A stretch of 6,044 nucleotides of DNA, from positions 1 through 6,044 of the forward strand of contig JAGRCC010000659.1 of assembly GCA_020433785.1 (NCBI GenBank). The letters are read 5' to 3'. This document shows positions 1 through 4,666 of the stretch, piece after piece. Below the pieces are notes generated by a model. It had not been told where the DNA came from. It did no database searches and worked only from the letters and a program-made list of their open reading frames with translations. Both the position numbers and the translations under genes were made by a program. Within the stretch, counting starts at the first letter, position 1; each line of letters starts with the position of its first letter. The stretch comes from Anaerolineae bacterium (lineage in GTDB: Bacteria > Chloroflexota > Anaerolineae > 4572-78 > J111).

Positions 1-116
1 AGCGGGATAATGCCAATGGCTCCGAGCCAACTGTTGAAATAAAAGCCTAAAGCCATAATAACCAACCCGAGTACAACTCGGATAATGCGATCAATAGAAC
101 CAACGTTGCACTTCAT
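1..116 (-). CDS. DUF2892 (YgaP-like) small membrane protein, partial
   Basis: This is the N-terminal part of a short membrane protein; the 3' end lies beyond the window start. The 38 visible codons start MKCNVGSIDRIIRVVLG and run into a hydrophobic helix (LVIMALGFYF) followed by NSWLGAIGIIPL. This N-x-G-x-x-D-R-x-x-R start followed by two short hydrophobic helices is typical of DUF2892, the membrane portion of YgaP-like proteins, which often accompanies rhodanese or sulfur-handling genes. The ATG at 116 is supported by an AAAGGAG Shine-Dalgarno sequence (126-132) with a 9-nt spacer. It lies on the same strand as the Crp/Fnr gene and downstream of it, and has its own probable promoter with a CRP-like box. 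Family membership is fairly secure. The molecular function is unknown, and I cannot see whether a rhodanese or other domain follows. Confidence 0.85.
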   Translation of the reverse strand, partial: MKCNVGSIDRIIRVVLGLVIMALGFYFNSWLGAIGIIP

Positions 117-169
117 GATAACCGTCTCCTTTGTTATGGGTGAGTGAATTAAGATTAACTTTTGACTCA

Positions 170-175
170 ATCATA
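170..175 (-). promoter_or_regulatory. -10 element of the DUF2892 gene promoter
   Basis: Read on the minus strand this is TATGAT, a 5/6 match to TATAAT. It puts the transcription start near 163 and gives a leader of about 46 nt before the ATG at 116. No good -35 hexamer sits 17 bp upstream. That is expected of an activator-dependent promoter, because the CRP-like box occupies that region. The start site is inferred from spacing only. Confidence 0.5.
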
Positions 176-196
176 ACCCCAAGAGCGGTAAAAGTA

Positions 197-211
197 TGTG
201 ACTATATCACA
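197..211 (-). promoter_or_regulatory. CRP/FNR-type operator (TGTGA-N5-TCACA)
   Basis: TGTGA CTATA TCACA is a perfect two-fold-symmetric pair of CRP half-sites with a 5-bp spacer, where the classical CRP site has 6. Its centre (204) is 41 bp upstream of the start predicted from the -10 at 170-175, which is the class II activator position. The Crp/Fnr protein encoded at 323-997 carries the R-E-x-x-x-R recognition-helix residues that read GTGA in CRP, so it is the obvious candidate ligand. That pairing is an inference. Confidence 0.6.
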
Positions 212-232
212 CAACCAATTTATTCGGCAGAC

Positions 233-316
233 CAGGTGACTGGCACTTTTGCTTAAAAGGAGATCGCTGAACGGACGGCAAAGTTGCAAATACTGCAATT
301 AAGTGCCAGTCACCTG
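233..316. repeat. 84-bp element with perfect 16-bp terminal inverted repeats
   Basis: The arm CAGGTGACTGGCACTT (233-248) is the exact reverse complement of AAGTGCCAGTCACCTG (301-316). The 52-bp interior contains a smaller dyad, TTGCA-N5-TGCAA (284-298). The right arm ends 6 bp from the stop codon of the Crp/Fnr gene, so transcripts of that gene would carry the hairpin in their 3' end. There is no U-run, so a classical intrinsic terminator is unlikely. It resembles a small non-autonomous repeat (REP or MITE type), but only one copy is present in the window. Confidence 0.6.
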
Positions 317-322
317 ATACCA

Positions 323-997
323 TTAGGGCGATTTGGCCTTTTCCAGCAGCGCCGGCCTATTTTGCACCGTAACCGCTCCTCTGGCCAGCGCAATCAAACC
401 CTCCCGTTCAAAGTCTTTGAGGATACGGCTAACGACCTCCCTGGCTGAGCCTAACTCATAGGCAATCTCTTGATGGGTGATGGGAATCTGCGTTTGCTGC
501 TCGGCTCGATGCGCCAGTAGTTCGGCAATGCGGCTGTCTACCCGACGAAAGGCAATCTCTTCTACGGTGGCGATCACATCGGCCAGTCGCTTCGACATCA
601 ACTGAAAGACATACTCGCGCCAGACATCGTAGCGTTCCATCCAGTTGTGCAAGACGGGGGCCGGAATCAAGGCGGCCCGCACCTCTTTTTCAACCACGGC
701 AAAGGCCGGAAATTCAACGTGGCTCAGAATACAAGACGCGGTTAAGATGCAGCTCTCGTTTTCCTCAATGCGGTACAAGGTAATCTCCCGGCCATTCTCG
801 CCGACTTTGTAGACCCGCACCGTGCCGGACAGTACAATCGCCAGTTGAGCGCAGGTATCCCCCTCCCAAAAGACAAACGCGCCGACCGGCAGCTGCGTTA
901 CCACCACGTGCTGTCGCAGCTCCGCTTCAACCTGGCTGCCGCTGCCTTTCAGAAAAGCGAAATACGTTTGGATATCAGACGGGGTTAATTCAGTCAT
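323..997 (-). CDS. Crp/Fnr family transcriptional regulator
   Basis: A cytoplasmic DNA-binding regulator of 224 residues, normal length for the family. Residues 12-110 form the cyclic-nucleotide-binding-like beta barrel, about 112-165 the dimerisation helix, and 150-215 the winged helix-turn-helix. The recognition helix reads SAREVVSRILKDF (184-196); R186, E187 and R191 match the three GTGA-reading residues of E. coli CRP, and S190 matches an FNR position. The usual cAMP phosphate-binding cassette is absent. In its place is ESCILTASCIL, with cysteines at 83 and 89 plus C49, so a thiol or redox signal is possible but unproven. There is no N-terminal Fe-S cysteine cluster like that of FNR. The ATG at 997 has a TGAGGT ribosome-binding site 6 nt upstream. 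A matching operator lies at 197-211, in front of the next gene on the same strand. Confidence 0.92.
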   Translation of the reverse strand: MTELTPSDIQTYFAFLKGSGSQVEAELRQHVVVTQLPVGAFVFWEGDTCAQLAIVLSGTVRVYKVGENGREITLYRIEENESCILTASCILSHVEFPAFAVVEKEVRAALIPAPVLHNWMERYDVWREYVFQLMSKRLADVIATVEEIAFRRVDSRIAELLAHRAEQQTQIPITHQEIAYELGSAREVVSRILKDFEREGLIALARGAVTVQNRPALLEKAKSP

Positions 998-1074
998 AAG
1001 CCGACCTCATTTTAATAGGGGACTTCGAGATTTGTGCCGTTTAAATAATCAGGGTAGTTGTTCATTAACATGGC

Positions 1075-1102
1075 GGAGCAACAAAGCTTGCTTTGTTGCT
1101 CC
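1075..1102. repeat. Palindromic repeat copy A (single hairpin)
   Basis: A perfect 12-bp inverted repeat, GGAGCAACAAAG then CTTG then CTTTGTTGCTCC. It is the simplest member of a family seen twice more in the window (2207-2263 and 4528-4585). It lies between the Crp/Fnr gene and the end of the WD40 remnant. No T-run follows on either strand, so it is better read as a dispersed repeat than as a terminator. Confidence 0.75.
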
Positions 1103-1145
1103 AAATAATTTGTAGATTTACAGTGAGCAAATATCCGAAACGATA

Positions 1146-1945
1146 TTATACCTCAGCCTCCAGACATTGGGTAGGGGTTTGGCCAGGTATCAACTTGCCG
1201 AAAGAATTAATAACCTGATGAAATAGACCACAGGTGAATATCGTTAAACCGGCTCGACGCCAGCCACGTGCCGTCCTGATTAAAGATCATCACCTCACCG
1301 CCTTCGTTGGGGGTGAGAATGGTGGGAGCGGCCTCAAGGTCACTCATCAAGTACAGCCGGGTTGTGCCTTGGTCTTCACTTGTTACTAGCCATTGACCGT
1401 CCGGGCTAAAACTAAAGCGCCGGCCTTCGAGCACCGGGGAAACGCCATCGAGGTGGTTAACTGACCGTACGGTTACTCTGTCGTGATAAATCGTCGCTAA
1501 CCAGCGACCCCGGGGTAAACCGGGCTAACCGGGCTGAGTTATTATCGACCTCTAGCCTTTGAGGTGCGAGATCGGGATTGTCAACCGACCACAAGCGAAC
1601 CGAATGATCAGTACCGGCGGAGAGCAGCCAGTGACCGTTGGGGCTGAAGGCCACCTGCCACACCTCAGCGTGGTGGTTCGGCAGGAAACGCGGCTTGAAC
1701 GAGGGGTTATCTACCGCCCACAACCACAGCCCGCTGCTTTCGCCGGTACCGCTGTTATCGGTTGAAGCGAGCCATCGTCCATCAGGGCTAAAGGCTAAGG
1801 GTTGGGCGCTAAATTGATGCCCCCGCAGTAAATAGTGGGTGACTTGGGGCCGACAGCCGCTCATCAGTAAAAAGACAAAGGGTAAAATAATGAAGGAGAT
1901 GAGGTCAAACGACTCCGCCGCCGAGATGATGCGTTCCATTATCAA
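1146..1945 (-). pseudogene. Frameshifted WD40-repeat lipoprotein gene
   Basis: The product starts at TTG 1945 (AGGAGGT at 1952-1958, 6-nt spacer) or ATG 1939 and has a lipoprotein signal peptide ending LLMSGC, with the lipidated cysteine near residue 31. Five WD40-like blades follow, with FSPDGRWLAS, FSPNGHWLLS, F-T-P-(D)-GRWLA, FSPDGQWLVT and FNQDGTWLAS, and strands ending LWLW, VRLWSV and IHLWSI. A seven-bladed propeller is usual, so it is also short. At about 1510 the third blade loses two bases of the expected Asp codon: the reading frame in use runs out at 1457, while the remaining blades are intact in another frame down to 1207. A third frame after that stop encodes a tail, FGKLIPGQTPTQC, reminiscent of the C-terminal segment of such proteins, and ends at 1146. 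The gene is therefore probably inactive. A sequencing error at 1510 would not explain the second break. Related proteins are outer-surface beta-propeller scaffolds with no fixed function. Confidence 0.75.
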
Positions 1946-2206
1946 CAGGCAACCTCCTGGTATTAGGGTTATGACCGCTCTAGTAGCGTAAGTTGGGTTG
2001 AACGGAGCAATTCGAGACAGTGTTTCACAAATTGTTAGGTTTCGCCAGCGATTAGGGGCCAACGCTCAGAATGAAACCCAACAAGAACTCGCTGGAGGAC
2101 AAATTGTTCGGCTCACCCCAACCTACCAAAGAATTATTGAACTCAGGTCTATAATAAACTACGCTGTCGGGCGAGATGTATTACAGTGCCCTAAGGTGGA
2201 GCCGCT

Positions 2207-2263
2207 GGAGCGACAAAGCTGGCTTTGTCATTCAGGAAAGGTCAAAGTAAACTTTGTCGCTCC
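2207..2263. repeat. Palindromic repeat copy B (paired hairpins)
   Basis: Framed by GGAGC (2207-2211) and GCTCC (2259-2263). Inside are two short hairpins: GACAAAG-ctgg-CTTTGTC (2212-2229), and GTCAAAG-taaa-CTTTGTC (2241-2258) with one mismatched pair. An 11-nt spacer separates them. The outer arms, GGAGCGACAAAG and CTTTGTCGCTCC, are also perfectly complementary, so the element could fold either as one long stem or as two hairpins. Its plan matches copy C at 4528-4585. Confidence 0.75.
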
Positions 2264-2277
2264 AAATAGGGCTGCCC

Positions 2278-2293
2278 GCCGATGATCATCGGC
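2278..2293. repeat. 16-bp perfect palindrome
   Basis: GCCGATGATCATCGGC is fully self-complementary with no spacer. It lies 14 bp beyond repeat copy B in the gene-free region. It could be an operator for a dimeric protein or a chance palindrome; there is no neighbouring promoter I can define. Confidence 0.45.
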
Positions 2294-2364
2294 TGTAGTC
2301 CGCCAGGGATTTATCACTCCGGTCTCATCGTCTTAGTGAGCAAGCCCATTTCAAATAATGATCC

Positions 2365-2407
2365 AACTAAAAAGACTTAGAGATCGTGGGTTGATCTCTA
2401 AGTCTTT
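2365..2407 (-). terminator. Intrinsic terminator for the MaoC transcript
   Basis: AAAGACTTAGAGATC (2371-2385) and GATCTCTAAGTCTTT (2393-2407) form a perfect 15-bp stem with a 7-nt loop. On the minus strand the stem runs into CTTTTTAG, giving a run of five Us. This suits termination of leftward transcription from the MaoC gene, 135 bp after its stop. The stem is AU-rich but long. On the plus strand there is no comparable U-run. Confidence 0.7.
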
Positions 2408-2416
2408 GTAACTCAA

Positions 2417-2504
2417 TCTCGGCGAGACCCGGCGCTGTTCTCGGCGAGAATCAGCGCACTTTTCGGCGAGAATCGGTCTAACTCTCGCCGAGAAACAGAT
2501 GGGT
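2417..2504. repeat. Four 22-bp units with TCTCGGCGAGA palindromic cores
   Basis: The cores are TCTCGGCGAGA (2417-2427 and 2439-2449), TTTCGGCGAGA (2461-2471) and TCTCGCCGAGA (2483-2493). Their centres at 2422, 2444, 2466 and 2488 are exactly 22 bp apart, about two helical turns. The 11-bp linkers are only loosely conserved, several beginning A-[AC]-[TCA]-C-[AG]-G. The array lies between the MaoC stop codon (2542) and its terminator, so it would be transcribed as 3' UTR. The units are too short for a CRISPR array. A set of phased protein-binding sites or a degenerate tandem repeat fits best. Confidence 0.75.
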
Positions 2505-2541
2505 AGTCATCGAAAACCACCCTTCTCAGCACTTTGACCCC

Positions 2542-2961
2542 TTAATCCCTACTCCCTACCCCCGGCTGAAACTGATAGCACCAGGCTTCGCCCTCTAACA
2601 CCGTTTCGCCATCTTGGTTGATTATCTCGATTTTTAGCTGGCAAACCGGTTTACTGGCGTGAACCTTTAGCACTTCCGCCACAGCGGTGATGGTATCATC
2701 GATATAGACCGGGGCGGTAAATTTCCAATTCTGGCTGAGAAACACCGTCCCTGCGCCGGGCATATCCATCGCTACCAGCGCGTGCAGCAACCCAGTGGTC
2801 AGCCCGCCTTGAACCACTAATCGACCAAATTTGGTTTGGCGGGTAAACGCTTCATCAAAGTGAAGCGGATTATAATCGCCGGTTATTTGGGCGTACATCG
2901 CCACGTGTTCAGCCGTTAGGGTCAGGCTACGCTCGGCTTTTTGTCCAACCGCAAGGTCCAT
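2542..2961 (-). CDS. MaoC-like dehydratase / (R)-specific enoyl-CoA hydratase-type protein
   Basis: A single-hotdog-domain protein of 139 residues, the usual size for the PhaJ/MaoC hydratase family, which adds water to the double bond of 2-enoyl-CoA to give (R)-3-hydroxyacyl-CoA in the cytoplasm. The hydratase-2 motif is clear: ITGDYNPLHFDEAFT at 26-40, with the catalytic pair Asp29 and His34. The following segment, FGRLVVQGGLTTGLL, matches the family's second conserved block, although the common His is Gln here. The later NWKFTAPVYIDDTITAVAEV stretch matches the central hotdog strands. The ATG at 2961 has AAAGGAG (2968-2974) with a 6-nt spacer. The gene stands alone, is divergent from the DHH gene, and is followed by a terminator at 2365-2407. 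Substrate chain length, and whether it serves polyester synthesis or fatty-acid metabolism, cannot be read from the sequence. Confidence 0.9.
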   Translation of the reverse strand: MDLAVGQKAERSLTLTAEHVAMYAQITGDYNPLHFDEAFTRQTKFGRLVVQGGLTTGLLHALVAMDMPGAGTVFLSQNWKFTAPVYIDDTITAVAEVLKVHASKPVCQLKIEIINQDGETVLEGEAWCYQFQPGVGSRD

Positions 2962-2998
2962 TCGCCTCTCCTTTATTTCCGGATCAATTTAGATTCCT

Positions 2999-3004
2999 AT
3001 TATA
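2999..3004 (-). promoter_or_regulatory. Possible -10 element of the MaoC gene
   Basis: Read on the minus strand this is a perfect TATAAT hexamer, placing a start near 2992 and a leader of about 30 nt that includes the AAAGGAG ribosome-binding site. No recognisable -35 lies 16-18 bp upstream, so support is limited. The AT-rich stretch also reads TATAAT on the plus strand (3001-3006). Confidence 0.4.
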
Positions 3005-3203
3005 ATCGATAAAAGAAAAAAGAAACAGAGGGTAATAATGGCGCTTATCAGGCGGTAGCCTTGTTAAATTCGCCGTATTATGTCAAAATATGAAGCGAAA
3101 GCCAAAACACCACGTATTCAACTTTAATTAATCCAAAGCTGCTAGACTTATTTGCACTGAGGCTGTTTTGGTTCGGTGCGGAAACGGTGAAAGAAATCAG
3201 CCT

Positions 3204-4217
3204 ATGTCATCAGAACAACAGCTTGCCTCGCTGTTCCAGGCTGTCGAGGGATTGGATCACCTGCTTATCCTCCCCCACAACGACCCCGATCCGGATGCAG
3301 TGGCCTCAGCCGTGGCTTTAAGCCGCCTTTTGTCAGTCAGGACAGCTCTCCGCCCCACCGTGGCCTATAGTGGCATGATTGGTCGGGCCGAAAATAAAGC
3401 GCTGGTGAGTTATTTAGACCAGCCGTTAGAACTGCTCGACAACTTGGTCTTACCGCCGGCTGTCCCGGTTGCTTTAGTCGATACGCAGCCGGGGATGGGT
3501 AATAACACCGTTCCGTCAGGGTCACCGGTGGTGGTGGTTATTGATCACCATCCTTGGCGAGAAGCCAGTGCCTTTGCTACCCTGGCTGATGTGCGGGTTG
3601 ATATGGGTTCGACCTCAACCATTTTGACCGAATATTATCAAGCCAGCGGTTTAGAGCCGGACCAAAAGCTGGCCACGGCCCTCTTTTATGGGATCAAAAC
3701 CGATACATTGGGTTTAACCCGGGGTACGGCTTTGGCCGATATCGACGCCTTCTTTTATTTGCGGCCGCGGATAGATGTTGATTGTTTGTTGGAGATTGAG
3801 CGAGCGCAAGTGCCCTTAGGTTACTTCAAGAGCTTTGATGCGGCCCTGCGGGCAGCCCGAATTTACGATCATCGGATTGTCATTTCTTATATTGGTGCCA
3901 TGACCTATCCTGACCTGGCGGCAGAATTGGCCGACGTGTTACTGCGTTTAGAAGGTACAGAATGGGTAGTTTGTATGGGCCATTACGACCACGAGTTGGT
4001 CCTGGCCGTGCGAACCACGCGACCGGCCGGCGGCGCCGGTCTTTTAGCCCAGGCGGTAGTGGGTAAGCAAGGCAGCGCGGGTGGGCACGGCACGATGGCC
4101 GGCGGTCACATTATCTTATTGGGCCGCAACCCTAAAACCACTGCCACTCGCGTGGCCCGGTTGGTCTTGAAACATCTTGATCTGGCGCCTGATCTTAAAG
4201 GGCAGCCCCTTGTCTAG
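3204..4217 (+). CDS. DHH/DHHA1 family phosphoesterase (NrnA / c-di-AMP phosphodiesterase type)
   Basis: A cytoplasmic metal-dependent phosphodiesterase of 337 residues from the ATG at 3204, close to NrnA and DhhP proteins in length. The DHH domain has all metal-binding motifs: HNDPDPDAVAS (H25, D29, D31), D93, the signature DHH at 114-116, and D167 in FYGIKTDT. The C-terminal DHHA1 domain (about 225-320) ends with GSAGGHGTMAGGHI, the substrate-binding glycine-rich loop. Members cleave short oligoribonucleotides, pAp, pApA or cyclic di-AMP; sequence alone does not tell which. I prefer ATG 3204 to an in-frame TTG at 3168 because the extra 12 residues look unlike family N-termini, though Shine-Dalgarno support is weak for both (GGTGA about 13 nt upstream of the ATG). 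The next gene on the same strand encodes a cyclic di-AMP synthase, which favours a role in turnover of that nucleotide. Confidence 0.9.
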   Translation: MSSEQQLASLFQAVEGLDHLLILPHNDPDPDAVASAVALSRLLSVRTALRPTVAYSGMIGRAENKALVSYLDQPLELLDNLVLPPAVPVALVDTQPGMGNNTVPSGSPVVVVIDHHPWREASAFATLADVRVDMGSTSTILTEYYQASGLEPDQKLATALFYGIKTDTLGLTRGTALADIDAFFYLRPRIDVDCLLEIERAQVPLGYFKSFDAALRAARIYDHRIVISYIGAMTYPDLAAELADVLLRLEGTEWVVCMGHYDHELVLAVRTTRPAGGAGLLAQAVVGKQGSAGGHGTMAGGHIILLGRNPKTTATRVARLVLKHLDLAPDLKGQPLV

Positions 4218-4414
4218 TCAGTAGAGTTTATAGAGTTGGGATAACTATTCAGCAGGAGATGACTTTGTTAATAGGCTAAGGCTGAGGTTAAGGCTAAGAA
4301 ACGACAAATCCGGTTTGCATGGCCTTCACTTGATAAAACAGATGCTTTTTCTGGGCTTTTGCCCTAGCCTTAGCCTTATTTGGCGACAGTTGTATCTGAT
4401 AGTTACGAAAGCTC

Positions 4415-4610
4415 ATCAGACTCCTCTGAAAATACGGTAGTCAGATATCAGTAGTCGGTAGTCAGATATTTTCATTGTCGCTGTCGTCTCATCTGAGACT
4501 ATCTGACTCCCTTGAAAATACAGAACTGGAGCATCAAAGTTTCCTTTGATCCCAACGCAGATGACAAAGCAAGCTTTGTCGCTCCTAGATTTTCATTGTC
4601 GATGTCATCT
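4415..4610. repeat. Two tandem cassettes sharing flanks but not contents
   Basis: The left flank occurs at 4415-4437 and 4501-4523 (19 of 23 identical, centred on TGAAAATAC). The right flank occurs at 4468-4489 and 4589-4610 (20 of 22 identical, starting ATTTTCATTGTCG). TGAAAAT and ATTTTCA are themselves inverted repeats, so each cassette is a potential hairpin. The interiors differ: the first contains a 14-bp direct repeat CGGTAGTCAGATAT (4435-4448 and 4456-4469, period 21), and the second contains palindromic repeat copy C. Confidence 0.65.
4528..4585. repeat. Palindromic repeat copy C (paired hairpins)
   Basis: Framed by GGAGC (4528-4532) and GCTCC (4581-4585). Inside are hairpins ATCAAAG-tttc-CTTTGAT (4533-4550) and GACAAAG-caag-CTTTGTC (4563-4580), separated by 12 nt. 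This is the same 5-7-4-7-spacer-7-4-7-5 plan as copy B, with compensatory differences that keep each stem paired. It sits inside the second cassette, about 80 bp before the cyclase start codon. Confidence 0.75.
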
Positions 4611-4651
4611 TGTAGATCCCTTAACTTCAAAACTCTGTAAACTCTTGTATT

Positions 4652-4657
4652 GGGAGG
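4652..4657 (+). promoter_or_regulatory. Ribosome-binding site that decides the TTG start of cdaA
   Basis: GGGAGG lies 9 nt before TTG 4667, which opens a frame beginning with a normal CdaA N-terminus. There is no ATG in this frame nearby. The strong Shine-Dalgarno sequence is the main reason to accept the TTG. Confidence 0.75.
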
Positions 4658-4666
4658 TTTCTTAGC

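Larger units (their letters stand above)
1946..2541. other. Gene-free, repeat-rich intergenic region
   Basis: I find no convincing gene here. An open frame on the plus strand (1998-2285) overlaps the WD40 leader and a palindromic repeat, and shows no protein signature. The first part has GTTGGGTT (1992-1999) facing AACCCAAC (2075-2082), and a direct repeat ACAAATTGTT[A/C]GG (2027-2039 and 2099-2111, 12 of 13 identical). The second part holds repeat copy B, a 16-bp palindrome, a terminator and a 22-bp-phased palindrome array, each listed separately. Confidence 0.6.
4218..4666. other. Gene-free, repeat-rich gap before the cyclase gene
   Basis: No coding region is apparent. The first part has AATAGGCTAAGGCT (4270-4283) facing AGCCTTAGCCTTATT (4366-4380), an imperfect long-loop inverted repeat. 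The second part (4415-4610) holds two tandem cassettes and repeat copy C, listed separately. The last 50 bp before the start codon contain no -10/-35 pair I trust. The gap separates the DHH and cyclase genes, so co-transcription is possible but not implied. Confidence 0.6.

Noticed and set aside
1075..1102. Intrinsic terminator for the WD40 or Crp/Fnr gene
   Set aside because: The stem is strong but no T-run follows on either strand, and the sequence recurs elsewhere as a repeat family.
1559..1765. Plus-strand open frame of 68 codons
   Set aside because: Antisense shadow of the WD40 blades, whose motifs on the minus strand are unmistakable.
1998..2285. Plus-strand open frame of 95 codons
   Set aside because: It overlaps the WD40 leader and repeat copy B, has no ribosome-binding site or recognisable protein pattern, and its sequence is accounted for by intergenic repeats.
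2417..2504. CRISPR array
   Set aside because: The repeat core is 11 bp and the spacing 11 bp, far below CRISPR sizes, and the cores are symmetric palindromes. No cas genes are present.
3038..3058. Mini-ORF MALIRR behind a GAGGGT sequence
   Set aside because: Six codons with no regulatory amino-acid pattern, and about 145 bp from the next start codon. Most likely chance.
3168..3203. TTG start 12 codons upstream for the DHH gene
   Set aside because: No better ribosome-binding site, and the additional residues (VRCGNGERNQP) do not resemble family N-termini.
3337..3525. Minus-strand open frame of 62 codons
   Set aside because: Antisense to the DHH domain core, with no independent start signal.
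4198..4211. Terminator stem AAGGG/CCCTT at the end of the DHH gene
   Set aside because: Only about 5 bp long, lies inside the coding region and lacks a U-run.
4621..4650. Promoter TTAACT-N18-TTGTAT before cdaA
   Set aside because: It would start transcription within the Shine-Dalgarno sequence at 4652-4657, and both hexamers match the consensus poorly.
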